Assembly: GCF_000972845.2 (NCBI RefSeq)
Contig: NC_040021.1
Location: 9,529,291 to 9,593,290 of the forward strand
From: Larimichthys crocea
Lineage: Eukaryota > Chordata > Actinopteri > Sciaenidae
DNA: 64,000 nucleotides
Reading direction: 5' to 3'
The notes beneath the pieces were generated by a model. The model did not search any database and was not told the origin of the DNA. It saw only the letters and a program-made list of their open reading frames with translations. Below are positions 38,776-50,500 of this stretch, piece after piece (within the stretch, counting starts at the first letter, position 1; every line of letters begins with the position of its first letter). Position numbers and translations under genes: made by a program.

Positions 38776-38806
<31 letters not shown>

Positions 38807-40927
38807 CATGTGTGTGCTTTTTGGGTGGAGAGTGTGTCTGTGTGCATATGTCTACGATTTTGCTCTGCATGCATCGAGATAGTGGGAGTCAGTGAGTGGG
38901 AGTATGGATGTGCATGTGCACTTACACTATGCCATTATGTGGGAGTTTGGCCAATTTGGCTCACTGTGTTTCAGATAATGATTTGAGTTGAGGATAACTT
39001 GCTATGAGTCACAAGAGGAAAAGCATTTTGTTACTCCCAGCATTTTGAAATGAATCTGAATGTATATCTATTTGGTATTAAGCACTAGTCAACCTGAATT
39101 CTACTCAGCTTGATAAAGATATGTTTTTCCTATATTCAGATATTGCAGATTTCTGTTAGCAGTAATGAATAAAGTGCTTTGCCTTATGATGCATCTTTCA
39201 GCTATGTGGCTGTATACTGTAAATGTGCTTACCATACACCAAATTTGAACCTTGTGGAATTTAAACCTTTGTTCCAGTTCGGCCCAAAACTGCAATGATG
39301 GAGCCCGAAACCTCAACTTCTGTCATCAGACCCATCCTGCAAGAGACCTGGATGGACCTAGATGACTTTGCTAAATGCTTTCAGTGAGACATGCACATAT
39401 GTATACATGCACTGCAAACATTGTGCTGTTCATTGAGCAGACTAAAAAATGTTTTTAACGAGATCATAACTGCTTTATTAACTAATCTTTGTGTTTTTTT
39501 CCAGGACTCTCTTGGTGTTTCATAAACCACAAACCTACCTACATCATGTCCAGAAATCTCATTTTAAGGTACAGTGTGTTTCATGAAATAACCAAGTGAC
39601 TAAGTTCTGCATGTTCAGTCTCCAGTGCTTGTACTTTCTCCACATGATTCTACTTACAGATTTTTACTCTTAGTACTGGATATATTGATATTAATTTAGC
39701 TGCTGATGTCTGCAGATCACCGTCTTGTCCAAAGCTGCAACAAGCACTAGCTGTACTGGGTCATCTACACATTCTCTTAGCACTGGATCCCTCCCTGTGA
39801 TGTCTGCTGTAGCAAGTCCTGAAGTACAGTACACACATGCAAACACACACAAACATACACATAGAATAATTTGACATGTGTGGTTATTAATTATTAATAA
39901 TGATAACTTAAAGCATTGTGTGTATCCTTGAGGTCTAACAAATTTGCATATAGTAGACTATGCATAGATAATTTATCTGAGGACCAAATGATGCAGTAGA
40001 TTCTGAGAGATTAGCAATTCACAGCAAGCTTGGTAAGCAATGAGGAGATCTTGTGTGTGTGAATTTGTGGCATCTAGCCTTGTAGTTGCTGACCGCAACC
40101 CCTCTCCTTCTTAGCATATTTAGAATATATTAGAAACTATGGTGTGTGCGAAACATGAAACATCCTTTGTAGAGCCAGTAATGGACCTATGTAGAAACAT
40201 AACGGTTCAACCTTGTCAACATAAAACTGTGCCAATTTTTTGGAAGTAATGAATATGTAAAGTTCTCGGAGTATACCTTCTGTCTGTGTCATATGCCTCA
40301 CATATACACACCTCTGAAGTTGTCTGAAAGTGACTGTGTGTGTAGTGCAGGCTTTTGTCTGGCTTTTTATGTAAGTGTTTGTGTGTATAGATGCTGAGTC
40401 TGCTTGTCATTCCAGACACGTATGCATCCTTTCCCTCCTCTCTTGTTCTCTATCTGTCTTTTCTGCCCTGCTCTTTGTCTCCTGCTTTGTCTTTCTCTCT
40501 GTCTTTCTTACCGACTCCTTTTTCTTACATTACTAAATTCACCATCTTGGCCTCTCCTATTCAGGTGTCACCTCAAATGCTTTTTCAACTCACTCAGCTC
40601 TTTTCTATATCTTCTTACTTCCTCTCTTCCTTCACCTTTTTTTTCCAGCTTCTCTTCTCTACTAAGCCACCCTTCTATCAGTTTATCCATCATCCCTCCC
40701 TATTGCTTTCTGCTCTTCCTCTCTTTTACTTGTTCTTTTCCTTGTCTGCCTTCATACTGATAACTAAGGCCAGTGTATATGTGTGTGTGTGTGTGTATCC
40801 ACCCCCCAGTGTCCAGAGGTGAGAGGCTCTCACTACCTGTGTGTGGACAGCCCACAACCTTCCCAGATCCTCATCACTTTCTCCGCTCTGCTTCTCTGGG
40901 GAGATACAGCTGAAGAGAGTAAGGATT

Positions 40928-40982
<55 letters not shown>

Positions 40983-43900
40983 ACACACACTGAGATACAC
41001 ACAAAAGGATTTTACAATTCCACATTCATTATGCTTACTTTAGTTACTTGACATAAGCATACACAAACCACATGCTATACCCATATTTAGTATGTACCGT
41101 ATATGTAAACATTCATTAAATGTATGCGTGAACATTTTATGAATATGACCTATGGTGCTGTGGTTGTGATAATTGACCGATCCACCTTTCCTCTCCACAA
41201 CACCTCACAGAAAAGGAAATGTCAGCAGCACGTGGGTCTGCAGTGCTCATCGCCAGGTCGTACTCCTGGAAAAGCCTGCGGTCTCAGTTGCCAGTTTTCA
41301 CCATCAAGACCACCTCCTCAAAGGCAGCCACGCTTAACCTACCCCCAGGGTAGGACAGCACTGATGAACACTGATTACTGTATTAATCAAAATTAAAAGC
41401 CTAGATCAAGTTCATAAGCTCTTTTGTTAGCTACTACCACAGTAGTATGTATTTCAGTATGACATTTTCATTCTTCTAATATTTGATATGATAGTATGAT
41501 TTGATCCTGCACCTGCACCTGCCATTTGTTCACGTCATGCTTACACTTCAGTTCTAAATGAATCTAAACACTAGTCAGCATAGCACTTACAGTATGCTGC
41601 CAAGGTTAAAGCATTAATTGCCATCATGGGAGCCTTTTTAAAGGGAGCCGTTTTAAAAATGTATGCGTTTTTTTTGTTTGTTTGTTTTTTTGCACAGAGC
41701 CTATGGGAGCTTTTTATGAAAGAAAGTATTTCACTCTTGTTGTAATTGTTACAGCTACGGTATTATGTACAGAGATCTACTTAAAGCTATCATCAAGTGG
41801 GCAGAGCAAATATCTGCCTACCTCAGATGCTCTGAAAAGCAGTAAAAAGCATCTGTCCTAGTCTCTATTAATGGGTGCTTCTTGGCCTAGAAGCAGAGGG
41901 CCTAGTTTCTGGGGTCAGGTGCAGGTATGCAGCAGTGCAATTACCACTGAGCCATAATCACACACATAGCCCATACGCCCCATAGTAGACTCTCTCCAAG
42001 AGAGAACAGCTGAGATGTCCATGCTTTGAGGCATTTTTAAACCACTCTTTTTCTTTTTGTATGTCCCTGTCAGCCCATCTGTATGTGGTACACTACAGTA
42101 GCTCAGCTCCACCTCAGTGTTCATCCATCTAGTTAGGCTGTGATGGTTGAATTATGTAAAGCTAATGGGGCCAATGAAGTGGGGTTCCACTCTCACGTGC
42201 CTAACCCAGACCCTGTGAACTCAGCTTGGCACCTAGCAGACAGGACATTAGGCTACAGCATATGTGACTATTTGATCCACTGATTCTTACTTGACAGAAG
42301 CATAGTTTTACAATTAGGATTTCATTCCTACTCTCAATGTCATTAGGATTTCATTCCCTAAAATGCACTGTATTTTCACTCTGATTTGTGCAGTTACCAT
42401 TACCCAAAAACTGTGGTTGGTGGAGGAGTGTAAAAGGGAAAAATAAGTAGTTTGTCTAGAGGGGTAGTTCCTAATCTCGAGCGTCAGGAATCCCAAGGTG
42501 TTGCAAGATAAGGTCATGATGTGATTAAGATAGAAAAAGGGAGAAAACGTTTCACTTCTTTATTGTGAAATTCAAGTTTGATTTCTGTGGGTTTCTACAT
42601 TTTTTGATCTAAGAAGGGAACAGCATTCTTTAATTGACCTGGTAGCAACATATGCAACCTGTTAAAAATGAGTCATTAATAGTCCTCGGAATGGATCACA
42701 AGTCAAACATATTGGGAACTGCTGTTTTGGAGTAATTTACAGTGTGTAGTAAACCTGGATTACGGTATATGTTTCTATTTTCAAAATGCTTTTTCTCTCC
42801 TCCAGGTGCCATGTGTTGTCCTTCCACATAAAGGCAGCACTCGGCTACCATGTTCACCTGTGCAGCATGACACCTTTCATCTTTGGGGATGAAGAAACTA
42901 TAATGTCACACCTCACCAAGGTGACAAAGAGGCTTAGATATCAGTTGACATTGAGAGTAATTTCACAACACACAAAGTCAAAGATTTCAAAAGGTCATTT
43001 TAGTTGTTTGCGGAATAATAATATTCAACTTTTTTTCATCTTTGGATGCAATTTTACAGCTGAGGGTAAGGTACAGCAGAGAATATTATATGACATTTTC
43101 TTTGCTCTTTCCTTTTTCTTATGTCTCTTTCTGTATTCTGCTACAAGCTGGTTACACCTTAACACGTACATTTTTATTATAAAGGTTGATTTGCATATTG
43201 CTTTAATTTCCCTCTCAGTCTTCAAGTCACTCCCTCGCTCGTACATAAGGCTCTGAGAGGGGCACATAGTGGTAACTAAACAAATTAACAAGAAAGCACT
43301 CAGAGCATGAATAACGCTGTCACGGCTGTGCACATACCTTTTCCAAAATATTTAGTTATTATTAATGTGGATACATATTAGAACAAAGGAATCTTGCAAC
43401 ATAAATGTTGGATAGAGCAGAAACAAAATAAATGTACAAAAACAGGAGAGAATATAGATGGCTTGTTCAACCAAAAAGTACCAAACAGAGTTTAGCTAAA
43501 CGTAGAGACAGACAGGATACAAATCGTCCTTGATGCAGCGTCCTTGCTGTGACATTTTTTGAATTGAGATTTATTCCAGCTTCAATTTTAGAAAATCACA
43601 TCATTTTAGTGAGCCCTTGCCTCTGGTCTCATTCTTTTAGACCCTATGTTTGTGTGGCGGAATTTTTTTTCAAAAACAATTTTCATGTCAGAAACGAAGG
43701 GTGAAATCGTCGGCTAATGTATGTGAGAACAACACAGAAACAAAATGCCTTGTTTGTCACACACGATTTATATACTCGAAGCAAATTTCCTGTAACAATC
43801 CTAATTCACTGAAATGTATTGGTGCTGTGGCCGTTCGGCTTGTCTGTTCTATTTAACTTGAATTTTTTTTTTAATATGCACAAGTAAACAAAATGGGTAA

Positions 43901-44516
43901 TGCTTCCCCCTGCGTCTCTATTTTAAACAGGACAGTGCTCGTTTCACTGAGCAGGCCTCGTCCATCTTGAGGGCCCTATCCAGAGTGGTGTCTTCCTTCA
44001 GCGATGAGCAGGATCAGCCAGCAGCCAGAAGAATGCTAGAAGAGGCTCACTGCCCCCAAAACATCAACACCACCCGGGGAAAACATCACAAGGTTTTGTT
44101 TACAGTGTTACTCTGACGAAAACTAGCAATGTACTAAACTAATTCTCATGGCTATAAAGCTGTTTCAGCTTTTACAAGGTTGCTGCTTCTTCTTTTTTGA
44201 ATAGCAAAATAATGTCTGTATATTCTCAATGCTTGAAAGCGGCCATGGCAAAAGAATAGCACACACTGATTTATTTGGTTATTAGAAGAAAATGATTGAT
44301 GTGGAGTCTACCGGCCTACTTAAGGAAGAAGTAGATTGCATTGAAGTTTTATGAATTATGTCTCAAACTGTGGCCTCTTATTCTCATATGTTTTTGAGGG
44401 CGTAAGTTACAAAAATCAATCTTTACACAATCAATGCTCACATGCAGGCACACATACAGCTCATGACTGCTAATATCTCTCCCTTGTGTATGTTTACTAT
44501 ATGTATGGGCTTGTGT

Positions 44517-44553
<37 letters not shown>

Positions 44554-47500
44554 GCTGTTTAACAATGCAGTTTATCACATGCTGTGTGAAGCGCTGGGCA
44601 GGAAGCTGACAGCAGAGGAGCGGTTTGCTATACTGGCCCTCACAGCTGACCCTTCACTCTTAGCTATTGACCATAAACACCACTCCCCTACATGTAAGTG
44701 CAAATGTGTATGTAAACTGTCTATATGTTTGTGACTATATGCCTAAAACATGTAATATTAAGTATCACAGATACATGTATACATACATATTCCTCAGTAA
44801 GTCGCCTCTTAAAACAACACCTTTATTTTTTATTTCTTCCTTTACATCATTTAAATTGCTAAAATCAGTTAATTAAAACTATATTACTCTTACTGTGCTC
44901 CACCCAAAGTATAGCACGAGAATTGAATTGCACAATAGTTATCCAGTAGTACAACAGGAGTACAAATAGTAGTTCAATATTCAATATTAACTTGCAATGT
45001 TTTGCTGTAAGTAGATGCAGAGTCAAAGCCTCCAGAAAGCTGGAGAGACAGGAAGCCAACAGACAAGGAAATCGAGGCAGTCACCACTCTGCAAGCTGGA
45101 TTCAAAGGGCACTTGGTGCGACAGATCTTTAATGCCACGAAACCAGGTAAGCACATCCATGTACACGCATAGAAAATGTATTCATTCAAGAATCGTAGTC
45201 AAGTATGAATCTTATCTTTCTTTTGAATATTTGAAAATGTTTTGATTAGACTGCTTTTTTTCTTCAATGATATATGTTTCAAAGACAAACATCTGTAGTA
45301 ACTGAGGACAACTGAAACTACAAAATGTCCATGTTTCATTTTTAGATTTTTATTTAGAGTCCAAAAACAGACACACACACAAACACCTGCTGTTTCTTAC
45401 GCTCACCGTTTGATTTAGCCCGGCGGTGTATATTGAGCCTCTGAGCAGAGGCACAAATATTTATTGATGAGACTGCCACTCTTACTAATACGCCCTGACA
45501 GATGAGGGGTGGCCACAGAGGGATACATACACATGTAGGAAATGCACACACACATGCACACAACCTTCCTGTATCAACAGCCAAACCTCTAAATATTGAC
45601 AGCAAGTGAAAGATGGGGAGAGGAAGCATGGAAACAATGAGATATTAAATACAGAGACAGCGCTGAACAGCTTTTCTTTTGTAAATGTATTCATTAATGT
45701 TGCTTTGAAATGTTTGTTTTTTGTACAGTTTGGCGACAAGATATGCTTTTGTGCAGGTTGCAGGCAGTCTTCCTCAGTTTCAGTTAAATAACTGTTTATA
45801 TCCACATTCATCCAGAGGTGATGGTAATTATCGTACTGTGAAGATGCACCACTGTTTGAAGGAAACACCGGAGGTGACACATAGCCCATACATTCTCTAT
45901 TTATTGCCAGAACCTGAAGCTAGCTGTGTTATCTCCAGGCACAACACATGACACTGTCACCCACTGAACAACTTGCACATATGGGAGTATGCACAGCCTC
46001 ATTAATACAGCATTTGCATAAAACTGAAAATGTGGTTCCAGCATGCCAAACATGCAAAATATCCACATCAACCCATCTGCCAGCAATGCTAAAAAAATAT
46101 TGCTGGTGGTTATGTGCCATTAGCATGAAGACGCACACATGTACACACACAGACACACACACACACACACACACTGAACTGACTTTGATCAAATAGGCCT
46201 GTCATGGTTAAGTTCTCTCAAAATTTTATTCATTAATGAGTCAAAGCACAAAAGTGCAGCTTTCAGAGTGGCACTTACCGTAATGGCAAAACACCAATCA
46301 TATTTTAAAAACACTGCCTGTCTAACTACACCCTGAAAAGCCAGTAATTTCGAATGAAAAGTAAGAACTGGCCTTTCTTATTTTAGACAGCCCCCAGCAC
46401 ATCTGAAATACCATGGATTACGTCAAGCAACTTGCTGTACAACTCTTTTCCTCCTTGCTCTTTTCCACTTCATGTTCTCCTTCTACTCTTTCCTGTCTGC
46501 CTCTTTTTCTGTCTCGCTGTCACCTCTCTTTGGTTATAAGGACGATAGGAGGTCTTTATCTCTCAATAGCCAGCCTTGGCCGTAATGGCTGCATCAATTT
46601 GGAAAATTGGCCATTTGAAAAGAGAGAACTGAGCATGTGGGAGGGATTGGTGAAGGGAGGATATGAGGACACCTATGCCACATGTCTGATGGGAAAACAT
46701 CTATCACGCAGCTGTCTCTATGCAGCGTTTCTCTCACATGTATGCACAAACACACACATGCTCATGATCACACGGTGCTACATCTTCCTTAAAAGGTTGT
46801 GCTCTGTCGGTTACCTGTCTGGTGAGATGAGTGTGAAGGTAAATGTCAAGGTGTGAATAATGTCCTCCTATCACCTCTCACTGGGAGACAAAAATGAGCG
46901 TTGCAATTTCTGTTTCTTATCCTGCAGTAGGTCAACTACAATCATTTTTTTTCGTCTGCAATATGAATTGTCTATCATCTTTAATGGTGGCTCTTGTGTG
47001 TGTATGCGTGTGCTCATGTCATTCAGGCACGAAGGAGAACCTCAGTACATCTAAGATCCTTTTGGACACGTGGACGAAGGTTCAATCAGATGCAGAAAAA
47101 CATGCTGCCTTCTTGTTACGGTAAAAGATAAAAATGTATAATCATAATGCAAATATGATGATGTAATCTACATCTAAATAAATAATCTATGCACAGTGTT
47201 TAATTATATACACATAGACCTCACACCTTATTAACCTGGCAAATATCCGTTCACATGAACGTCATTATCTGAGAGCATATGAGGGCTCCTACTACAGTCC
47301 TGTGCCAATGCTACATGTATTGTATGGCATGCGTTTAGCCTTTCTGTTGCACCGCATGCCCAGAATCTGCTCCCTCTCCTGGTTGTGGCGGCCTGTGGTG
47401 GCCAGGCAGGGAGCATTTTCCACATTGTGTTCCATCTTTTCCCAGTGGTACCATCTGCTGTTTATCCTCTCCGCGTTCCAATCGGCTAGCAGCGTCTGCC

Positions 47501-50500
47501 GAATGACCTGCTGCCTGGGGAAGTATGCGTGTGCACGAGCATTCGAGAGCTCAATCAATGTGTGTACGGAGGGTGGAGTGGGAGTGTTTTGAGCCTTTGA
47601 GCATGTGTTTTTCTTAACTGACAGGAACAGTCACTTCAGTCAAAGTTCATGCCGAGACATGAACTGCATCTTTTCCTCCGGTGTTTTTTTTTTTTTCTTT
47701 TAGAATCAGAATTGTGTTTCCTGCAAGAAGTCTGTGTTATTATTATTTCTATATTATTTTCTGAGGATAGAATTTGTCATGGTCTTTTCACAATAAATGT
47801 GTATACTTAAAATAGACATTTCTAAACGTGCGCTGCCTTTCTGTGTTTTCCGCACAGGTATATCATTGACAACTCTGATGGGAAAGAAGAGCTCTACCCC
47901 TGTCAGCAAGATGAATGGACCAGAATTAGCATCGCTGATTACTCTGTCCCACTTCAAGACACAGCCAACTCCTGGGTCTTGGTCTTTAGGTTAGAGAACA
48001 TTGTAACTTTAAGGTTAGGCTTGTGGCTTGTCAGCGAAAGAGAATTCCCAACCTGGTTTGTAATATCCGGGTGAATCCCTAAAGCTTACATTGAGATATT
48101 TTTGGAATATTATGTTTCAAAACAGTTGAAAACTACTTGACAATTTGGGTCAAACCTTAGAATTTAATATCCTGTTGTTAACTTCATTTTTGTTGTTTGT
48201 GAAGAGAGGTGTTCCTGGTTCCTGAGGAGATGCAGCTGGTACCAAAGGTCTACTCCCCAATTCCTAATTGTCTGCTGCACATTGTAAACAATGACACAGG
48301 AGAGGAGTTGGACATGGCTGTTAACGAAGCAGGAGCCCATGTTTGTCAACCAAACAAGGTCTGTGGATGTTACAAACCTTGCACTTCCAAATCCGCTGGG
48401 CTGCCTGGTGTAATGATGTTGGGAACATTTCTATTTGTACATGAAACCAATCCTACAAGAGAGAACAGTAAATAAAAATCCACCTTGTTGTGCTTTTCTT
48501 ACACACTCCCTCTGAAAATAGAAATGATTTGATTTCATGACTGAATCTCTCTGTATCTCTTATTTCCAGCGTGGTTATACTTTTGTAGCAGAAGCCGTCA
48601 CACCTGAGTCACCCCGTAATAGTGCTAAGTGGAGGATGTGCTTGATTGGCTCAAGGGAACGCCTTCCAAAGTTGTCCCATGAGACTCCACTCAACACATT
48701 CTCAGTGAAGGAAATCCAGGATTATTACGTTCCCAATGACAAAAACCTCATATGTCGGTAAGAAAATATGGAGTATATTCTATTGAAAGGATGAATCACC
48801 ACAGTGTGCAGTGTATACTATGCAATAAATGCATTATGTTGCGAGTGTATCATAAAAATTAAATGCTTACTCACTTATGCTTAGCTATTATACTTATTAA
48901 ACATAATAATGCATAGGGCAACATTAAAGATACTCTATGAGACTAATGGTACCCACAATCACTTTTCCACAGTTACTTTGTGCAGGTGACAGCAGAAGTC
49001 CTAGGAACAATTCAGTTTCAGACTTCCAAGCCAGACGTATTGATCCGTCTGTCCGTTCTGGACCAGGAGAAGGAAGTTGCCAGTTCAATGGGGAAGGGCC
49101 ACGTGGTAATTCCTGTGTTCTTCTTCCTGCCCAACAAAGGTGAGCATCCATTAGGTTTAATAATTGAAGTAATTGATTAATGAAATCCTCCGGGATGATG
49201 GCAGAAAATTTGTCAGACTTCCTCTTAATTATTAACCTATACTATACTGTACTATAATGTAACTAACTTGACTTGCTTAACACACTACTAAAATCTTCTT
49301 TTCACACACCAAACGTACCAAGCAGATATCAAAACATCAGGTCTCCCATTTGCAGCCATTTTCAGCCACAGTGGTGATGGAGTTAATAAAGGTGTTTAAA
49401 GTTTGTTTACTATACTCTTTGACCTTACAACCACACAGTCTATCTATTAGTCTGACAGAGAGCATGCTCTTCAGACTCAGTCCAAAATGAATCAAAAATT
49501 GGTAGCAGAGGTTTTTTGTATGCTACCTATATGCAGGCCAGGTGATAGTGATAAAATAATAAAATAAAATAATAATAAAATGTGTGATAACTAGTACAAG
49601 ATGGCCGAACATACTACACTGAGTCACCTTTTTCAAGAATTCATTTGTATGGTTTAGGTTCAAACATATCAAATGAACTCTTAAACAGGTGCCGTAATTC
49701 AGTTTGCAGACAAAATCCAATTTGTCATGCAAACTTGTTTTCTCTGCTGCTCAAACTGAACTTATTTGCTTTGTGGTGATAACCCTCCCCAAGCACCTAA
49801 TAGCTTGCCGTTAGGTTTAGCATTAAGAGTTGTCACATCTTGTCTCTAGTGAGCTGGGATTAGTGTTTGGGCAATGGGACTTTAAGGATACTATTTTTGA
49901 AGCGAGTAGCAGTATGTAAGCTGTGGATTAGTTCATTCTATCATGTCTTGGATAGAGGATTGATTTGCTCTTTTTTTTGTTGGAATGGTCCTGACACCAC
50001 TGTCCTTGACCTGTTTGTAGAATTAAATATAGGTTGAATATACAGGGTTACAGTCATCAGAAATAGTTGCGTGTTATCGATCACCTCATTGCTGCTCTGA
50101 CTCAATTAATTAAAAAAATGTGTTTGGCCTCATTTGGAGCTCACTTTTGGTATTAAGAGTTTCAGGTCATAATCACTCAGCTACCAGATGCAATGTTAAA
50201 ATTTACAAATATTATTGTTTAATACTCTACACATCATAAACAATCCCATTGTATTGGATTATGTTATTATGCTATTATTATGTATTTGGACACATAAAAC
50301 CTCTTTGCATGGGTAAATAACACTAATGATCAGTGAAAAAACATTTTTTGTAGTTGAAGTTTGTAGGTGTACATTGAAGTGGCTTTTTGCAATTCTATTC
50401 TGATCAACAGTAAAACACAGCCAGACAGTTGAGGCACTACACAAAAGAGCTCTTCAAAACCCTGCCTCTCAAACTCTTTAGTCTGCTTTTCAGTTGATGC

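Noticed and set aside
38445..38870. 141-codon minus-strand frame
   Set aside because: Contains a His-Thr run from the TG repeat; no signature.
39708..39800. Possible extra adgb exon after GTCTGCAG at 39708-39715
   Set aside because: Looks exon-like, but exons 15 and 16 already join in phase 0 with no gap against the androglobin family.
40391..40822. 143-codon frame rich in Leu, Phe and Ser
   Set aside because: It is the translation of the pyrimidine-rich tract before exon 16 and runs into the exon in the wrong frame.
42786..43256. 156-codon frame
   Set aside because: Only 42806-42920 is coding (adgb exon 18); the rest is intron past the donor.
46413..46856. 147-codon ATG-started frame in adgb intron 21
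   Set aside because: No recognisable domain, low-complexity ends, lies wholly between well-phased adgb exons. Chance frame most likely; transcript evidence would change this.
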